Below are positions 46,952 through 59,533 of a stretch of DNA of 64,000 nt, piece after piece; the stretch's first letter is position 1, and every line of letters starts with the position of its first letter. The stretch lies in the NCBI GenBank assembly GCA_036852015.1, contig JAANDG010000058.1, positions 62,001-126,000 on the forward strand, read 5' to 3'. A program made the position numbers and the translations under genes. The notes under the pieces were generated by a model. It made no database searches and was not told where the DNA came from. It saw only the letters and a program-made list of their open reading frames with translations. This DNA comes from Pelodera strongyloides. Lineage: Eukaryota > Nematoda > Chromadorea > Rhabditida > Rhabditidae.

Positions 46952-47401
46952 CTCTCCCCTTTATTTCTCGCTTCTCTCTGTGTCTGGTTTTGAACGATAC
47001 AACCATACGATGATCTAATGATCCAATGATCTAATAGTAATTAAGTCCACCTCGTTGCATTAAACAATCTTCAGAATGCTGAGGAAACGATACAGAACTC
47101 TTTTCAAAGTGTGAATGGAAATAATAAGGAAGTTAAACTTACTACAGAGACAGTGCAGTTACAGTTACAGCTTATAGTATTCACAATGTATGATCAAAAC
47201 GATCGTATGGTTACAATAATTTTTACTATTATATTTCTCACGACAATTCTAACTGTCAACGTAACAGGAAACGTTTACTCTATCAACGACATAACATAAA
47301 CTGTCAATTGGACGATAGATTGACATAGAAAACTGGCAATATTGAAAGGTAGCTTACGTGGTTTGTGAAATGCACATGTCACAGATGTAAGTTGAAGATA
47401 A

Positions 47402-47526
47402 AGCGGTAAAACAGACGTTGTATTGAAACGTATGCTGGATTTTTACCCTAATTGTGTTGATTGGCATAGAACATATGGGGATGCAATTACCCAAAATATG
47501 TTTCAAAAACCGGCTGTTACATCGCT
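47402..47526. mobile_element. family A TTAA element, degenerate
   Basis: The left end AGCGGTAAAACAG and the right end ACCGGCTGTTACATCGCT are complementary, with flanks ATAA and TTGA as decayed TTAA sites. It is 125 bp, shorter than intact copies. Confidence 0.65.
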
Positions 47527-47755
47527 TGAAAGTCTCCAATGACTGACTTTTGTAAAAGCTACTGCAAGCACATGCGGTATAAAAGAGGCGGGAGAAACCG
47601 TCCTTGCCGGGACCTTGTGTTATACATACCTGCAGGCAGAGGGTAGAGGCAAAAATAACCCTTTGACATTAAAGTGAAAGTGAAACGAGATTTGAGCAGT
47701 CCAGTTCCGCATTACTACCTCGACCCTCTTTCATCTCCTTCCCTCCGTGGCTTGC

Positions 47756-47782
47756 GCTCCTCCTCTCTCTCCCTCCCTCTCC

Positions 47783-47814
<32 letters not shown>

Positions 47815-47822
47815 CTCTCCTT
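47756..47822. repeat. (CT)n simple repeat
   Basis: A CTCT/CCCT tract. The open frames on both strands across it are artefacts of composition. Confidence 0.8.
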
Positions 47823-48360
47823 TCCTTCTCTTTCATTCCGAAAAGCTTCAGTCGAGATGTTCTTCAAGCTCAACATTCCGCAACATTCGGGTCGAATAAT
47901 CTTTAAAATAAACTCGTAGAAAGAGGTAATTAAACTATACACTTTACGTTACATTACTTTCTTTGAATGTCTTTGTGCGTAATAAATTATAATTAATTAG
48001 GAACAACACAAAAAAGTGTTAATTCAAATTTCGCCACATCAAAGTCTGTCAAGTCAAAAGATCTGCAATTACAATACACGATAAATCCATTATTCTTAAT
48101 TTGCAAAACAAATCAGGATACTTGACCACGAACTATAAGCAATAATGTCAGAAACAAAGCCGGCACATAAAGCGGCGAAACTGCAAAACTGCCGTCTCAT
48201 ATAAACCAATCAAAAATGATCTACACGCTAGCAAGACAACCCATTTAGAATGATCTACAGCCTTTCTCTTTGTTACAGTCCGGTTGGCATACAGTGAATC
48301 CTCTCCTTGTTAGGAACTAGTTGAATGATCGGACCTAGCGATAACTTTCATCTTCGTATT

Positions 48361-48420
48361 TCTCTCTCTCTCTCTCCAAATTCCCTCACTTGATGCGCGT
48401 CTCTCTCTCTCTCTCTTTCT
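48361..48420. repeat. (CT)n simple repeat, two blocks
   Basis: Two CTCT blocks separated by about 25 bp of other sequence. Confidence 0.75.
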
Positions 48421-50479
48421 CGTTATATTCATCCATATGTTTCCATTTCGTCTTACTTTCTCCTTCTACTTCCTTAAAAAAATATGGATTCGGATTCATA
48501 GTGGGGGGATTTCCAATTTCCAGGTATATGTTGATTGACCGGGTCTATACTTTTCACTAGCACGCTCCCCAGAAATTCCTAAAGGTGAAGTTTTTTGATC
48601 AAAGACTGCCACGTAGGACAACGAAACGACGTTTGTTTGTTTGTTTGTTAGCAGTATTGCCCCTACTTTGGGAAATCTGAATATGATACGCATTTCCTAT
48701 GTATCCTATGCAAAGTGTGTTCCCGTAGCATGCTGAACGAAAACAATTGAGCTTGGAGAACAATATGGAAGCCAAGATGATAAAGTGATCCTTATAGCGT
48801 TCTTCTTGGCTTTCTTCGTATTGAATGTTAACCGAAACGTATGTTCGTTCTGACTTCAAGTACATGTTGAGAATGTTTGTTGAGAACTCCCCTTCAAAGT
48901 CACAAACTTTTTGTGTTTGATAAAAAAGTTACCAATGGGGGAGCGATGAATTTACGATGATTAAAATAACATTGAGCAAATGTAATTTTTTGTAGACCTG
49001 ATGTTGTATTTTAATATGTGAACGAGAAGTTCACTGCGTGTATGTTGCTTTATTCTTCACGCCGCTGTGTAGTTCTCCCCAAAAATACTTCGGAGCGAAA
49101 CCACTACCTCTTTCAAACTCTATTGTAACTTTACACCCAACATATAGCGAGCACATAATGTGTATTACCTATGTTTATTCTATTTCTAACCTAATAATGC
49201 GCGAGACTGGTGCAGACCTGATGCGAGACTCATGCAAGATTGATGCAAAAATAATGCCAGTCACCCGAGACTTGTAGTCCTGCGGGAAAGACAGTGTAAA
49301 GTCCCAAAATAGGCTCTCACTTAGGGTGAAACCATCTATCTCTTTTTTCTCATTTCTTGATCAAAGACTGCCACGTAAGACACAAAAGTTCTGAGATTTG
49401 GAACATCAAAATAAATGGGTTTTCATTGTTTTCCGCAACGTCTTGTGATAATAAAGAATAATAGTTATGTTGATGTTGATGATTTACAATAATTACAAAA
49501 TCTCAGCCAATTTTTAAAGAGAAATCATATAAACCATGTGGCAGAAAACTTGCAGAATTGTGTGATGGATAGTTAATAACTTGCAGGATAGTTTATTGTC
49601 TGGTTTTCATTTCGGTACCAGTGACTTGTTGCAATTCTAATACCGAAATACTTGGTAGACGCTAACTTTACCACTGTGTTATACAGCTACTGGGGAAAAG
49701 CAAAGAGTAAATAACGTGTTTGGTTCATTTACTATGTTGTACTCGTGCATGGGGTTATCTCACTTGCTGTCATCCCGTATTTATTTTCCAACAAACTAGC
49801 CTGGCAGATATTGTAATTTATTCCAACTTGCACAAAAACACACACATGTAAGTACATTAATTGATCAAAAAAGTAACCGTATAGAGAAATGGCGGGGTCG
49901 AACACACATGTAATAAGGAATTGAAGCTAAAAATTAAATTAAATATAGATCGGGATTTGGTTGAACTACGATATTACTATAAGAACAACGAGTAGACTAG
50001 TGACTAGAAAATTAAGTGATAACGTTACCTATTATGATACGCTGGGAATGCTTTTACTTGTTTAGAGTCATGAAATTTTGGTAAAGTTGGTTCTTTTTGT
50101 GTCTATTTCTTTCGAGTAACTTTATTATTGATTAACTTATATTTCTTTTGTTTCCAATGGTTTTTTTTTCTTCAAAATTTCGTCTAAAAATGAGGCACTA
50201 GGAGTATATACGCACCTTTCTTGGGAAGACGAGAAAAAAACTTAACCGTACTATTTAAAGCATCTTATAAAACCTGAAGATTATCCAATATCCAAAAGTT
50301 CAAAGTTACAATATGCAACGGTGAAATTTCTTTAATGTTCAAACTAATCATACATTTTGTTCTATTATGTACAAGATCAGTGTTTACGGATTTAGTGACC
50401 TTATTTGAAGTTGTGTAGTTTGTAGTGGTAACAGAAGTATTTCTCCCTAGATCACTTAGGAGTAATTTGTAGCATAGCC

Positions 50480-53400
50480 CTAGCACATGGTTCCTCCATG
50501 GTATACTGTCTCTCGTACTGTATCCACTCCCTCGAGCGTGACTACAGTACTCTTTGTACGGCACTCGTCAGGGTCCGGGTATCCCGATAGTAATCCCACG
50601 GAGGCCTCCTCACGATGTCGACCTGTAATTACGGGTAATTACTAGGAGACTGTAGATAATTAAGATCGTTAGCTTGAACCCCCGACAAGCAAACAAACAC
50701 GCGTTGTCTAATCATCTTATCGGCTTAACATCACGATACTGTTGCGGACGAGTAAACAAACTCTACAAACAGTGCCTTACAAGGACGGTGCAATAAAGAC
50801 GAAAATTTGAACCAGGTGTAAGGGTCCAGATTTCCAGATTCTATAGCGGTTTATTTATATTGAAAGACAAAATTCTTAAATGAACGAAGTCCGTGGTGAA
50901 AAGAAATTCCACATTCAAGCTTCACGATGACTATAACTATAAAGAAGCTTACAATTAGCTTCGATTGGCTCTTTTCAACAAGGAACATATTTAAAGAAAT
51001 TGTAAACGATTTATGTTTTATTTACTGTAAAGCTACCTACGCCTATGCTTTTCACTTTTCATTCTCCTCAAACACATGCCAGTACCACAAAAAGCAATTA
51101 GAAGTGACTGCATTCACGAGTGAACAAACAACATATCATTGATTGACAATTGCAAAACAATTCACCACAACTCCGTTCTCAAGCGTCAAGCGCGCTGTGC
51201 GGTTACGCGGATGCAATCCCTAAAAATTGGGCGCGCGCGCTGCTATCCGCGCAACGCGTCTATTGTTAGCCACGCACACCGAGCGGCTACGCATTATGTG
51301 CTACCCACGCTACGCAGTTACCCCTGATAATCAGTTCACAGCGCGGTTGCGGTTGAGTGAAAATTTTGAGGGAAGGCATTATTGGATTGGCATACTCTCT
51401 CACGATTTATAATTTTTTTCATCGGAATTCACAAACTTTACACATTAGCGCAACGCAAGACACACGCACTTCATCAACCTGCTACAACAAACACAAAAAG
51501 CGATAAGACCATATCATATGCAAATCTTTACCATAGTCATAATGTTGATATTTCATCCAGTATTCATATAACTAAAAGGATTATTACGTCTCGCGTAGTT
51601 GAATTTATTGCACGCTCTTTTATCCAAGAGATGGTGATGTAAAAAAAAAGAGTAACAGTACATTGTACATTAGATGAGTTTTTCGCCCCAATTTCTAATT
51701 GTTCAATAATAACATACTGCACTAACCGTTGACTAGACACTTGATCGGGCTGTCGTTGGCAGTGAGATGCCCATTACTATCGACTACGGGAATGAACCGA
51801 TTACGATCTCCGCCCTCGTTTGTTGATCGTTCTTCTCGTCCTGAGCAGCTGGAACGTCGCTGAAAAAGAAAACGTATTACATGTTAGTTACGGTTAGTTA
51901 TTTGAGTTGTACGGCGAGGAAAACACGGTCCCTCCAGCCTTGGAAAAAAAACTGTGGTCAGCCTCTGCCGAACCTTGACCAACTGAGCTCTATTTAGAAA
52001 CAAACATGGAGGGCAAGCCGGAGCATACCCTAACCTCTATTTTATGTAAATCAGATGGATGAAACTAACGAGTGCAAATTACTCAACAATGAAAGAAAAC
52101 AACCAATCACCACGAAATGTTGAAAAATGTTAGTAAGAGTTGTCCTAATAAATAAAAATATTAAAATAAGCCATAAATGTGCCACTCACACATGTGCCTA
52201 CCTTGTGAAATACACGGACGGCTAAAAGTTTTAGGTTGTTGATTTTTTTATAAAGGAATACGCCACTAGCGTACGGATAAAATATAAAATACCGGCACTG
52301 TGAAGTGCGAACTACCGTGCGAGGTCGAATGTGAGGTGTATGTTATGTGTAGAATAGCTGACGAGAATAAAATAAAAGCCTCATTTATTAAATGCTCTGC
52401 TCAGTTCAGCCTTAGGAACTAAAATTGTACAACAGCCGGTTTGTGAAACTGATTTAGAATTACTGCATTCCCAGGCACTATATGCAACTGAGCGCGATTA
52501 GGATAAAAAATCCAGCTCAATTCGAGCTCACTTAGAAACACCAAGGAATGTAGGTGTCCATCATACGTTCCAAAAAAAGTGTGTTATGTCGCTTTAAAGG
52601 AGTAGGACCAGTAGCTACAAAAACCTACAGATTTATCCCTCCGTTGTATATAAGAGAAACTCCGTCGGAGGTCGAAACCCCGTTTCGTCCATGTCCGCCA
52701 TATACTGTAATGCTATTATTGTACTATATATTGTACAAATAAAAATATCAGCGACCGTCACCCGACGAACTACACCAAGTTTTTTTTTGCAAACTTTTTC
52801 TCTTTTTTTTTGTGAAAGGCAATCTCAACCTGAGTTGACCTGTAATACATATGTACTTGCCTAGTTCATTTGCTTATTTAGCATTGGCGTGGGCTTCCAT
52901 TGAGGCTGAGGTGAGCGTTTTATGTTATAATTAGGCTTACGATCTAAGCTCTTTCTGAGAGTCTAATAAACATGAACATAAACATAGGCTTTTTGTTAGG
53001 CTTTTTCATCACACGTGGACGCACCTAAACTTATCCTGCACTGGTAAACTGAGCGTCATACCGCGCATGCCGCACCCATAGACGACAATCAGCTCTTTCC
53101 TAAAATTGGACATTTTTTTGTATTTGTGATATTTTTATCTAGTATACATTTAGCAGAAAAAATCATTTGGCTCACCAGTCCCTAGATCTAGAATTAAACA
53201 TTTTTACTATTTTATTTATTAAAAAATATTTACCGGAAATCCTTTCCGAATAGTATGTAAATCACAAAGTTGATCGATGAGTTGATTATCGCTAGAAAGT
53301 TGATTGCCTCGCGCGAGAACGTGTAAAACGCGGCGTTCTCTCTCCGCAACGTGTCAGTGTCGACTATTTGCTCCAATAGTGTGAGCACGAAACCTGAGAA

Positions 53401-56400
53401 ATAAAATGGTACCTTATCTCGCAATTATATGTAACGTAAGCATCCGTGTTCTCATGTCTCATACACCGTATGCATCATATCGTAAGAACAACTCATTTTT
53501 ACTCATATTATTACGAGAAACTCTTATTTTCATGAAATAATATTTTGGTCACAAATATAATGTGTATGAAAGTTATCAATACGAACCAAAAACAGCTCAC
53601 CCCAAAAGTTGCATATCAAAAATATAAAGACGATGGTAACCAGGACCAACGTAGCTTCTCGACTTTTTTCTTTCAATTCGCTTCGGTCTTTGACCCTGAA
53701 ATTTAATTATTATTAATTTTTAAAATAAATAATTTGCTAATTTCCCAAAGCTTCTTCAAATCATGCGTTGCCTTGCACATTCAAATGTTCCAAATGTATC
53801 TCGTCAAAGTGATAATGCTAAAAAAAAAAGAAAAAAAAGGATAATTTATTCAACCAGGAAAGATCAGGGAGGTCTTGCAGCCAAGTTGGTGAAAGTTTGA
53901 AAAGCAAACCTTATGGTCTGATTCCACTAAAAGTACTAAACCTGGCGTTTAAAATTTAATTGCTTCTCTAGAATACTAAGGAACCAGTGTTGTTTCTTAT
54001 GCGATGTAGTCTCTAGACTCTACACTCTGCACTCTACACCAGGCTAAGTACTCGTGGAATCAACCGTGGAATACTGTAGAAACATTTAATCAATAAGCTA
54101 AGTTTGGCATTCAGCTACAATTCATAACAAGGTAGTGTCGAAAAAAGTGTAAGCAAACCAGATCAATGCAGAAAGTTCTACAAAATTGGGATTAGCTTTA
54201 TCTACGTGTTATGGTAAAAAGGGTATATTTCTATATTTCTGTCTCTATCTATTAACCTCCAAACATAATCGATCATCGGACCCGAGGATAGAAGACAGGC
54301 TCTGAAAGTAGAGGGCGACTGAATGGCTAAGTGCGAAGTTGTCGGGTTCAACTCAACACTTCGCAGGTTCGAAACCCAGGCTGCGTTTCCCCGTTGAAGA
54401 TCACATTCAAAGAAAGCTGGCTAGTTGGCTTTGTATTTTGGTTACCAACATCATTATTGTGTGCAAGTGTAATTATGAACAACAAATATATGTTTAAATC
54501 ATAGGAACTATAAGACAATATAATATAGAATCATATAGGAATATGCTTGAGAAGTTGGGGGAGCAAATCATAGTAGGAGATAGCGGCAAACCGTGCACAC
54601 GCCTAGACTATTTCCCAGAAGCAGCGGTTAGCCCACTTTATATGCTAATTAGACTGAAAAGTCCTTATATGCTAGTTCATCATAAGTTTACAGTAAGACT
54701 GGGCTCTACTGGTGATTTATCCCAATATCAATTATAGGGATTGTTGTAAAGCTGAAGCAATTGCTGGGTTCGCCAAATACGTTCACACTCTTCACTGATA
54801 CCTAACAATGTACAACTTTGTGTACGTAAACAGAGTGTGCGGCGGTTCCGCACCGTTGCTATGTAGATGACCGCAGTTCGGTGTGTCTACCGAACTCAAC
54901 TTTTTCTTTCTAAACTTTGAGAAATTCTTGAGATTTTCGCAAAATTGAATCACTTATGTACTCATTGTCAGAGCAGAAACAATCATTAGAGTCAACATCT
55001 GTCATAGATTTTTGCAGTACAGAGCGACTAGAAATAATTGATCTCAAGTACTGCCTTGTTAATTTCCAATACTTTATGTCTATTTGTGAGAAGGCAATAT
55101 TAAACATCCTCAGTACTTTGTGAATAGTTTACTACAGACCAATTATAGCGATATAGCAGCCGGTTGTTGAAACGCATGTTAGACAACTGCATTCGTGCAT
55201 TCCCGTATGTTGTATGCAAATGAGCATAATCAGACTGAAACGCATCGTCGTGTAGTACTTGCATACATTACGTGGCAATACAGCACCCCTCATACGTTTC
55301 AAAAACCGGATGTTGTACCGCGTTAATATTGGATTAACCAAACAAACTATTATATTCTGAAATACTAACTGTATTTTCGGATCGCTGTAGTCGAATTTTT
55401 CCAAACTTTTCTTGATTGTGTACGCAATGATCGAGTTTAAAATCAGAAGGCACATGAACGGGAAGAATACCATGACGATATTGGTCACCCATAGGGCATA
55501 CACCTGGAAAATGGTAAAAAATAGAAAACGTATCCGAAACTGGAAGCGAAACTCAAAGCTCGAAGCGAAACTTTCAAAGAAACTCGGAGTGGCTTGAACC
55601 GGTTCGCGTACAATAGGTGACAAAAAACAGTTAAAGGGAGATTTAGGGAAACTATAAACTATTTTCCAATAAACTATTACTAAATTACCTGTAAGTAAAC
55701 TTCGTTCTGCGCCATTTGCGATGGAAGTAGTATATATGATTGCCAATCGGTACCATCACCACAGTCTGGGTTTCTGGTCACCTAAAATGGGAAAAGTTGG
55801 TTACTACCTCTCAACAAATATTGTTTGTTCACTACTCGCTTGCTTAGAATTTCGAGCTTATAACTACTGAATTTCTCTGTGCTTTGTAGCTCATCTTTGA
55901 CCCTCTATAATAAGTCAAACATTTAGACACAGACTCACTTTGAGCTAGATGTACCACTCGATCAAAGGCGGAAACTCACCTCTAACTCGAAAAATTTTGT
56001 TGCATTAAATAAAACAGCAAACGTTGTGACACCGAGTATTGTCCAAGCTGCGCCTCCTATAAAAAATTCGCTCAAAATCAGTTTCCTCTGGAAACTGTAT
56101 TATTGCAATCGATCTGTAACATATGCGAGAATAATAAGTTTATTGTCTCACAGAGTCGATAATTTCTGTGAGACAATAAACTTAGAATGGAGGCAAAGGA
56201 AATGTAACTCCTTCCTTTTCGTTTGAGATACATATAAATCGTTTACCTATTAAAGATAAGGAACAAAACTTCCAATTAAAGGTACCAAGATATGGCCGTA
56301 CCTGAGCTACAACACGTCTTGGATCGTTTTGGGTAACATACAGCAATATACCGTTCAATGGTGACTGTTACAGTGATATAAACACTACCAGTTTGTGATA

Positions 56401-57790
56401 TGTGAGATAAGGCAAAGGCGAATCTGTAAAGAAGTTGATAACGCTGCAATATATTAGGTGTTTCGAAGTCTCAATGCCATTTAAAAATGTTGGGTTGGCT
56501 TTCACGATGGAAAGAAATGAGGTGCTTTTCGGCTAAAGGAGCAAATTTCAAGAAACCAACCGTAAATACGTAAGCCACGCGACGTAAAGTTGAAAATGTT
56601 GCGTGTACTCAATAATATATTCCATTGCGTAGATGAAAAATGCCGTTATAAGAAGGCATGAATCAAAGACAGCCAACGCCGTGAGGTAAAGATTGTTGGG
56701 GTTACGCATTGTCGGCCTAAATTTAAACGGTTTGGAAACAAGTCTGCAAATTAATTATCCTACAATTAACCTTACTTCCCTCACATGGCAAAACTTTCTT
56801 ATTTATTATTGGATCAGATGTACGCAACCTGTATCTACACTTCTAATCTTCCAAAGTAAACAGACAATTGTCTGCTCTGTCTCTATGTATATCTTGAGTT
56901 GATTTTGGTGTTCTTCAATTTTCAATCACAACATATCAAAAGTCAAAAAATTCCCTAATTCTGAGTTTTGGTCCGGGCATTGTTTCCATTGTTTACATTT
57001 CTGCCGAACGTCGACGATAAGGAACTTTTTTTCATCCACAAGAAACTTTTTTTTGCCCCTAGGGTTTTAATTACGTAGTAATTTGAGAATCTATGAATCT
57101 TTTTTCAGTGATAATTAGAACATTGATGCTGTTTCTGATGGACTGAAAAGAAGAACCGAAGGCTAAATATGCAAAGACAGAGTTATAAGTTTTTCTGTTT
57201 TTTTTTTTTTTTTTGGCAAAATTAGTTGATGAACAAGCATCTTATCGTAATACTGTAATAATAGCACTCTAGATTAAACATTAAACTGTCATGCAGTACG
57301 TGCATGATAGAATAAATCAAGGATCCACTCACAGAGTAGAGGAAAAACCTGCAACTTTTGGACATCCTAACCTATCCGTAATGACAACCTTACCTTGTTA
57401 AAATCAGTGCCGTGCTAACATTTCCAAATAGACCAAAAAGACCGATCACGCTCCCAACCACGCTGATCAAGAAGAATTTAACCTGAATTTAAAAATATAC
57501 TGTATTTTAATGTGCCACATATTATAAGACATCCACACCAAAAGTATCCGTAAGGGTAAGGAGTGCCAAGAAGGTCGAGCTACTCGAACATAACAAAAAT
57601 GCAAATTGAAGGAAGAAAAAATATTTAGCATTAATCAATAAGTAAAATTAAGATAAAATATAAGAAATTCTCCAACCTCCAAATATTCATGTGGTTGCAA
57701 GCCACAGTCCATCGCCTCTTCCTCCAATAAACTTGTGTTTTCGAAAATTTGAGCTGAAGTTTCATTTTGCACAAATGACAAATTGTGCAT
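50480..57790 (-). CDS. FMRFamide-receptor-like neuropeptide GPCR (rhodopsin class)
   Basis: A seven-transmembrane receptor, probably for an RFamide-type neuropeptide. Exons in coding order: 57677-57790, 57394-57482, 56561-56716, 56302-56423, 55980-56056, 55689-55781, 55370-55503, 53601-53695, 53234-53393, 51727-51848 and 50480-50622. The total is 1305 bp, 434 aa, with all phases closing. The N-terminus has three N-glycosylation sites (NLS, NET, NTS). TM1 ends [17 protein letters not shown]2 follows [21 protein letters not shown]3 ends with E143-R144-Y145 ([11 protein letters not shown]) in place of DRY. TM4 has W165 and ends [10 protein letters not shown], typical of this receptor group. ECL2 has C193. 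TM6 is [16 protein letters not shown]7 has NSSINFVIY, an NFxxY form of NPxxY, then helix 8 FGKDFR. The start Met is two codons after an in-frame stop. If the last intron is retained, the exon 10 frame stops at 51722-51724 and gives 388 aa. I see no Cys at the usual TM3 position. Introns carry two family A elements, a tRNA-like repeat and a perfect hairpin. Confidence 0.92.
52423..52593. mobile_element. family A TTAA element in GPCR intron 9
   Basis: The left end is decayed (TGTACAACAGCCGG). The right end GTGTTATGTCGCT is followed by TTAA (52594-52597). Directly after that TTAA comes AGGAGTAGGACC, which resembles a family B left end, but I find no matching right end downstream. Confidence 0.65.
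54313..54385 (+). repeat. tRNA-like SINE fragment in GPCR intron 7
   Basis: An A-box-like TGGCTAAGTGC (54324-54334) and a B box GGTTCGAAACC (54366-54376), with a long anticodon-like stem GCGAAGTTG/CAACACTTCGC between. The acceptor ends do not pair, so it is not a functional tRNA. No SINE body is recognisable downstream. Confidence 0.5.
55147..55322. mobile_element. family A TTAA MITE in GPCR intron 7
   Basis: The left end AGCGATATAGCAGCCGG follows TTAT. The right end CCGGATGTTGTACCGCG is followed by TTAA (55323-55326). It is 176 bp, 44 bp from the donor of exon 7. Confidence 0.8.
56136..56183. repeat. perfect 19-bp hairpin in GPCR intron 4
   Basis: The arm AAGTTTATTGTCTCACAGA and its exact complement are separated by a 10-nt loop. 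It lies between exons 4 and 5. It has no family A or B ends. Confidence 0.85.
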
Positions 57791-58499
57791 TATTCATAGA
57801 ATCCTGGAATTAAAAAACATGAAAGTATCGTATCTAAAATATAGTCAATATAACAACAAGCGGCAATACTTATACTAAACACTGAAGAAAATCTTTTGGT
57901 GTGCGGCGAAACTCTTGCGCGAAAAGTCCGCAGGAGAAAGAAGCGCAACGTCAGTATGCAAATGCAAAAATTTATGCAGAGGTGGAAAAAAGGTGCGCGA
58001 GGCGACTTCGCCCCATCTTCACCAGGTTTTCCACTCGCGTGAATCTCGCGTGCTTCTGGTGAAGACTGGGCTAGGTGCGCTGCGAGATTAGATGTAGGCA
58101 CATATGATTTGCTTCGAGTCGCGTTGAGAATACAATCAAAGTTATTAAAAGACACTGCAAAAATCGTCATCTAACATAAAGCTCGGTAGTTGCTTTGTTT
58201 ACTTTTATTAACAATAGTCGCTTAGTCGACTAAAGTTCTATGAAATAGTATTAGTTTCAGTAATGTAATTGATGTTACGTTGGAATAAATAATAAAATCG
58301 ATTATATAAAAATAGAGTAAAGACGCTCAAAAGGTCTGGGGTGTCCCATAAAAAAGTGCCCGAAAATATTCAAAATTGCGATATAGCACGCAGAATAAAG
58401 AATGGGAATGTGCAAATATATCGAATAAAGCTTTGATGAACGACCATAGAACACGCCGGTGAAGAGTCCAATTTTTTTCGGATTATCTTTTTTTTGGAA
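57791..58499 (-). promoter_or_regulatory. presumed GPCR promoter and 5' UTR
   Basis: Upstream of the receptor start. A CpG-bearing segment at about 57895-58090 (GTGCGCGAGGCGAC, CTCGCGTGAATCTCGCG) is clearly richer in GC than its surroundings. It contains an inverted pair, CCATCTTCACCAG / CTGGTGAAGACTGG. It is a reasonable place for transcription start, but this is position and composition only. Confidence 0.35.
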
Positions 58500-58543
<44 letters not shown>

Positions 58544-58674
58544 TGGTGTGTGTGGTGTGTGTGGTGTGTGTGGTGTGTGTTGGTGTGTTATGTTGGTGTG
58601 TGTGTGTGTTTTGAAAGTAGGTGTGTGTGGTGGTGTGTGTGTGTGTTTGTGTGTTTTGTTTGGTTGTGGTGTTT

Positions 58675-58729
<55 letters not shown>

Positions 58730-58768
58730 GTGTGGTGTGGTGTGTGTGTGTGTGTGTGGTGTGGGGGG
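58500..58768. repeat. (GT)n / T45 / (GT)n microsatellite
   Basis: GT repeats with GTGTGGT variants, then a pure run of 45 T (58676-58720), then more GT. Long open frames on both strands here are artefacts. Confidence 0.9.
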
Positions 58769-59402
58769 GATGTTAGTCACCATACTCCATTTTTAGCTTT
58801 TTTGAACAATGATCAAACAGTATTTAGTAGGTAGAAAAATGGCTTCAATGCTTCAAGTAAAAACAACTTTTTTTTGCAGTGTTTTTCAAAACTAAGCCTT
58901 GTATTTGTAATAGGCGATCATCTAGCATGACCTTTTGCGGAATAATAAGGCTTCTTCTTCAGTGGAAAGGATAGACGATGTTCAAAAAAGGCACATTAAT
59001 TCCGTAGAATTTTTAAATTTACGTGGAATATGCTCTCGGGAATTAAGTGACTGGTCAAACCATTTCAGAACTAGGTGTTGGTATACCTGTCGATATAAGA
59101 CTAGGACATAGGAAAATGAGGAATTAGAATAAAATAAGCACATGATTGCTATCATTTTGGCAAGTGTCATGTGTCAACATAAGTTTATTCGATTGTTATT
59201 ACGGATGTTGTTCTTTTGTGACGTCGAAACGATGATGTATTTTCAGCGGTTTTATTTTCTTTCTTTCTCCTTTTCGGGGGTCTTAATCGCAGAGATTTAG
59301 CGTTGATATTTTATGTGACAGCTTTCAACTGGTGAAGAGAATTATAATAAGCAGTCAGACGAATAAAGGAAGGGTGTATTTAGTCTAATGTATTTATATT
59401 AA

Positions 59403-59533
59403 AGCCATATAAGTGCCAGATTTGAAACGTATGTTGGACATCTGCATTCCCATATGTTGTATGCAAATTAACGATAAAAAATAGGTAGGAATACAGCGTT
59501 CAACGTAAAGGTTTCTACGACTGTTCTGCCGCT
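59403..59533. mobile_element. family A TTAA element, degenerate
   Basis: The left end AGCCATATAAGTGCC follows TTAA (59399-59402). The right end CGACTGTTCTGCCGCT closes the pair. The core shares the words CATATGTTGTATGCAAAT with the copy at 55147-55322. Confidence 0.65.

Larger units (their letters stand above)
28521..50479. other. 22-kb gene-poor interval rich in repeats
   Basis: Across this interval I find no exon chain with closing phases. Apart from the elements listed separately, the stretches 29189-30303, 30703-31899, 33170-36850, 37110-39110, 39720-42005, 42740-47400 and 47530-50479 are AT-rich sequence with simple repeats and short unsupported frames. Parts may be distal regulatory DNA or unseen 5' exons of the membrane protein at 27057-28514, whose first visible exon is preceded by a splice acceptor. 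Confidence 0.45.

Noticed and set aside
55132..55746. 204-aa minus frame in the GPCR region taken as one exon
   Set aside because: It reads through an intron and a family A element. The true exons are 55370-55503 and 55689-55781.
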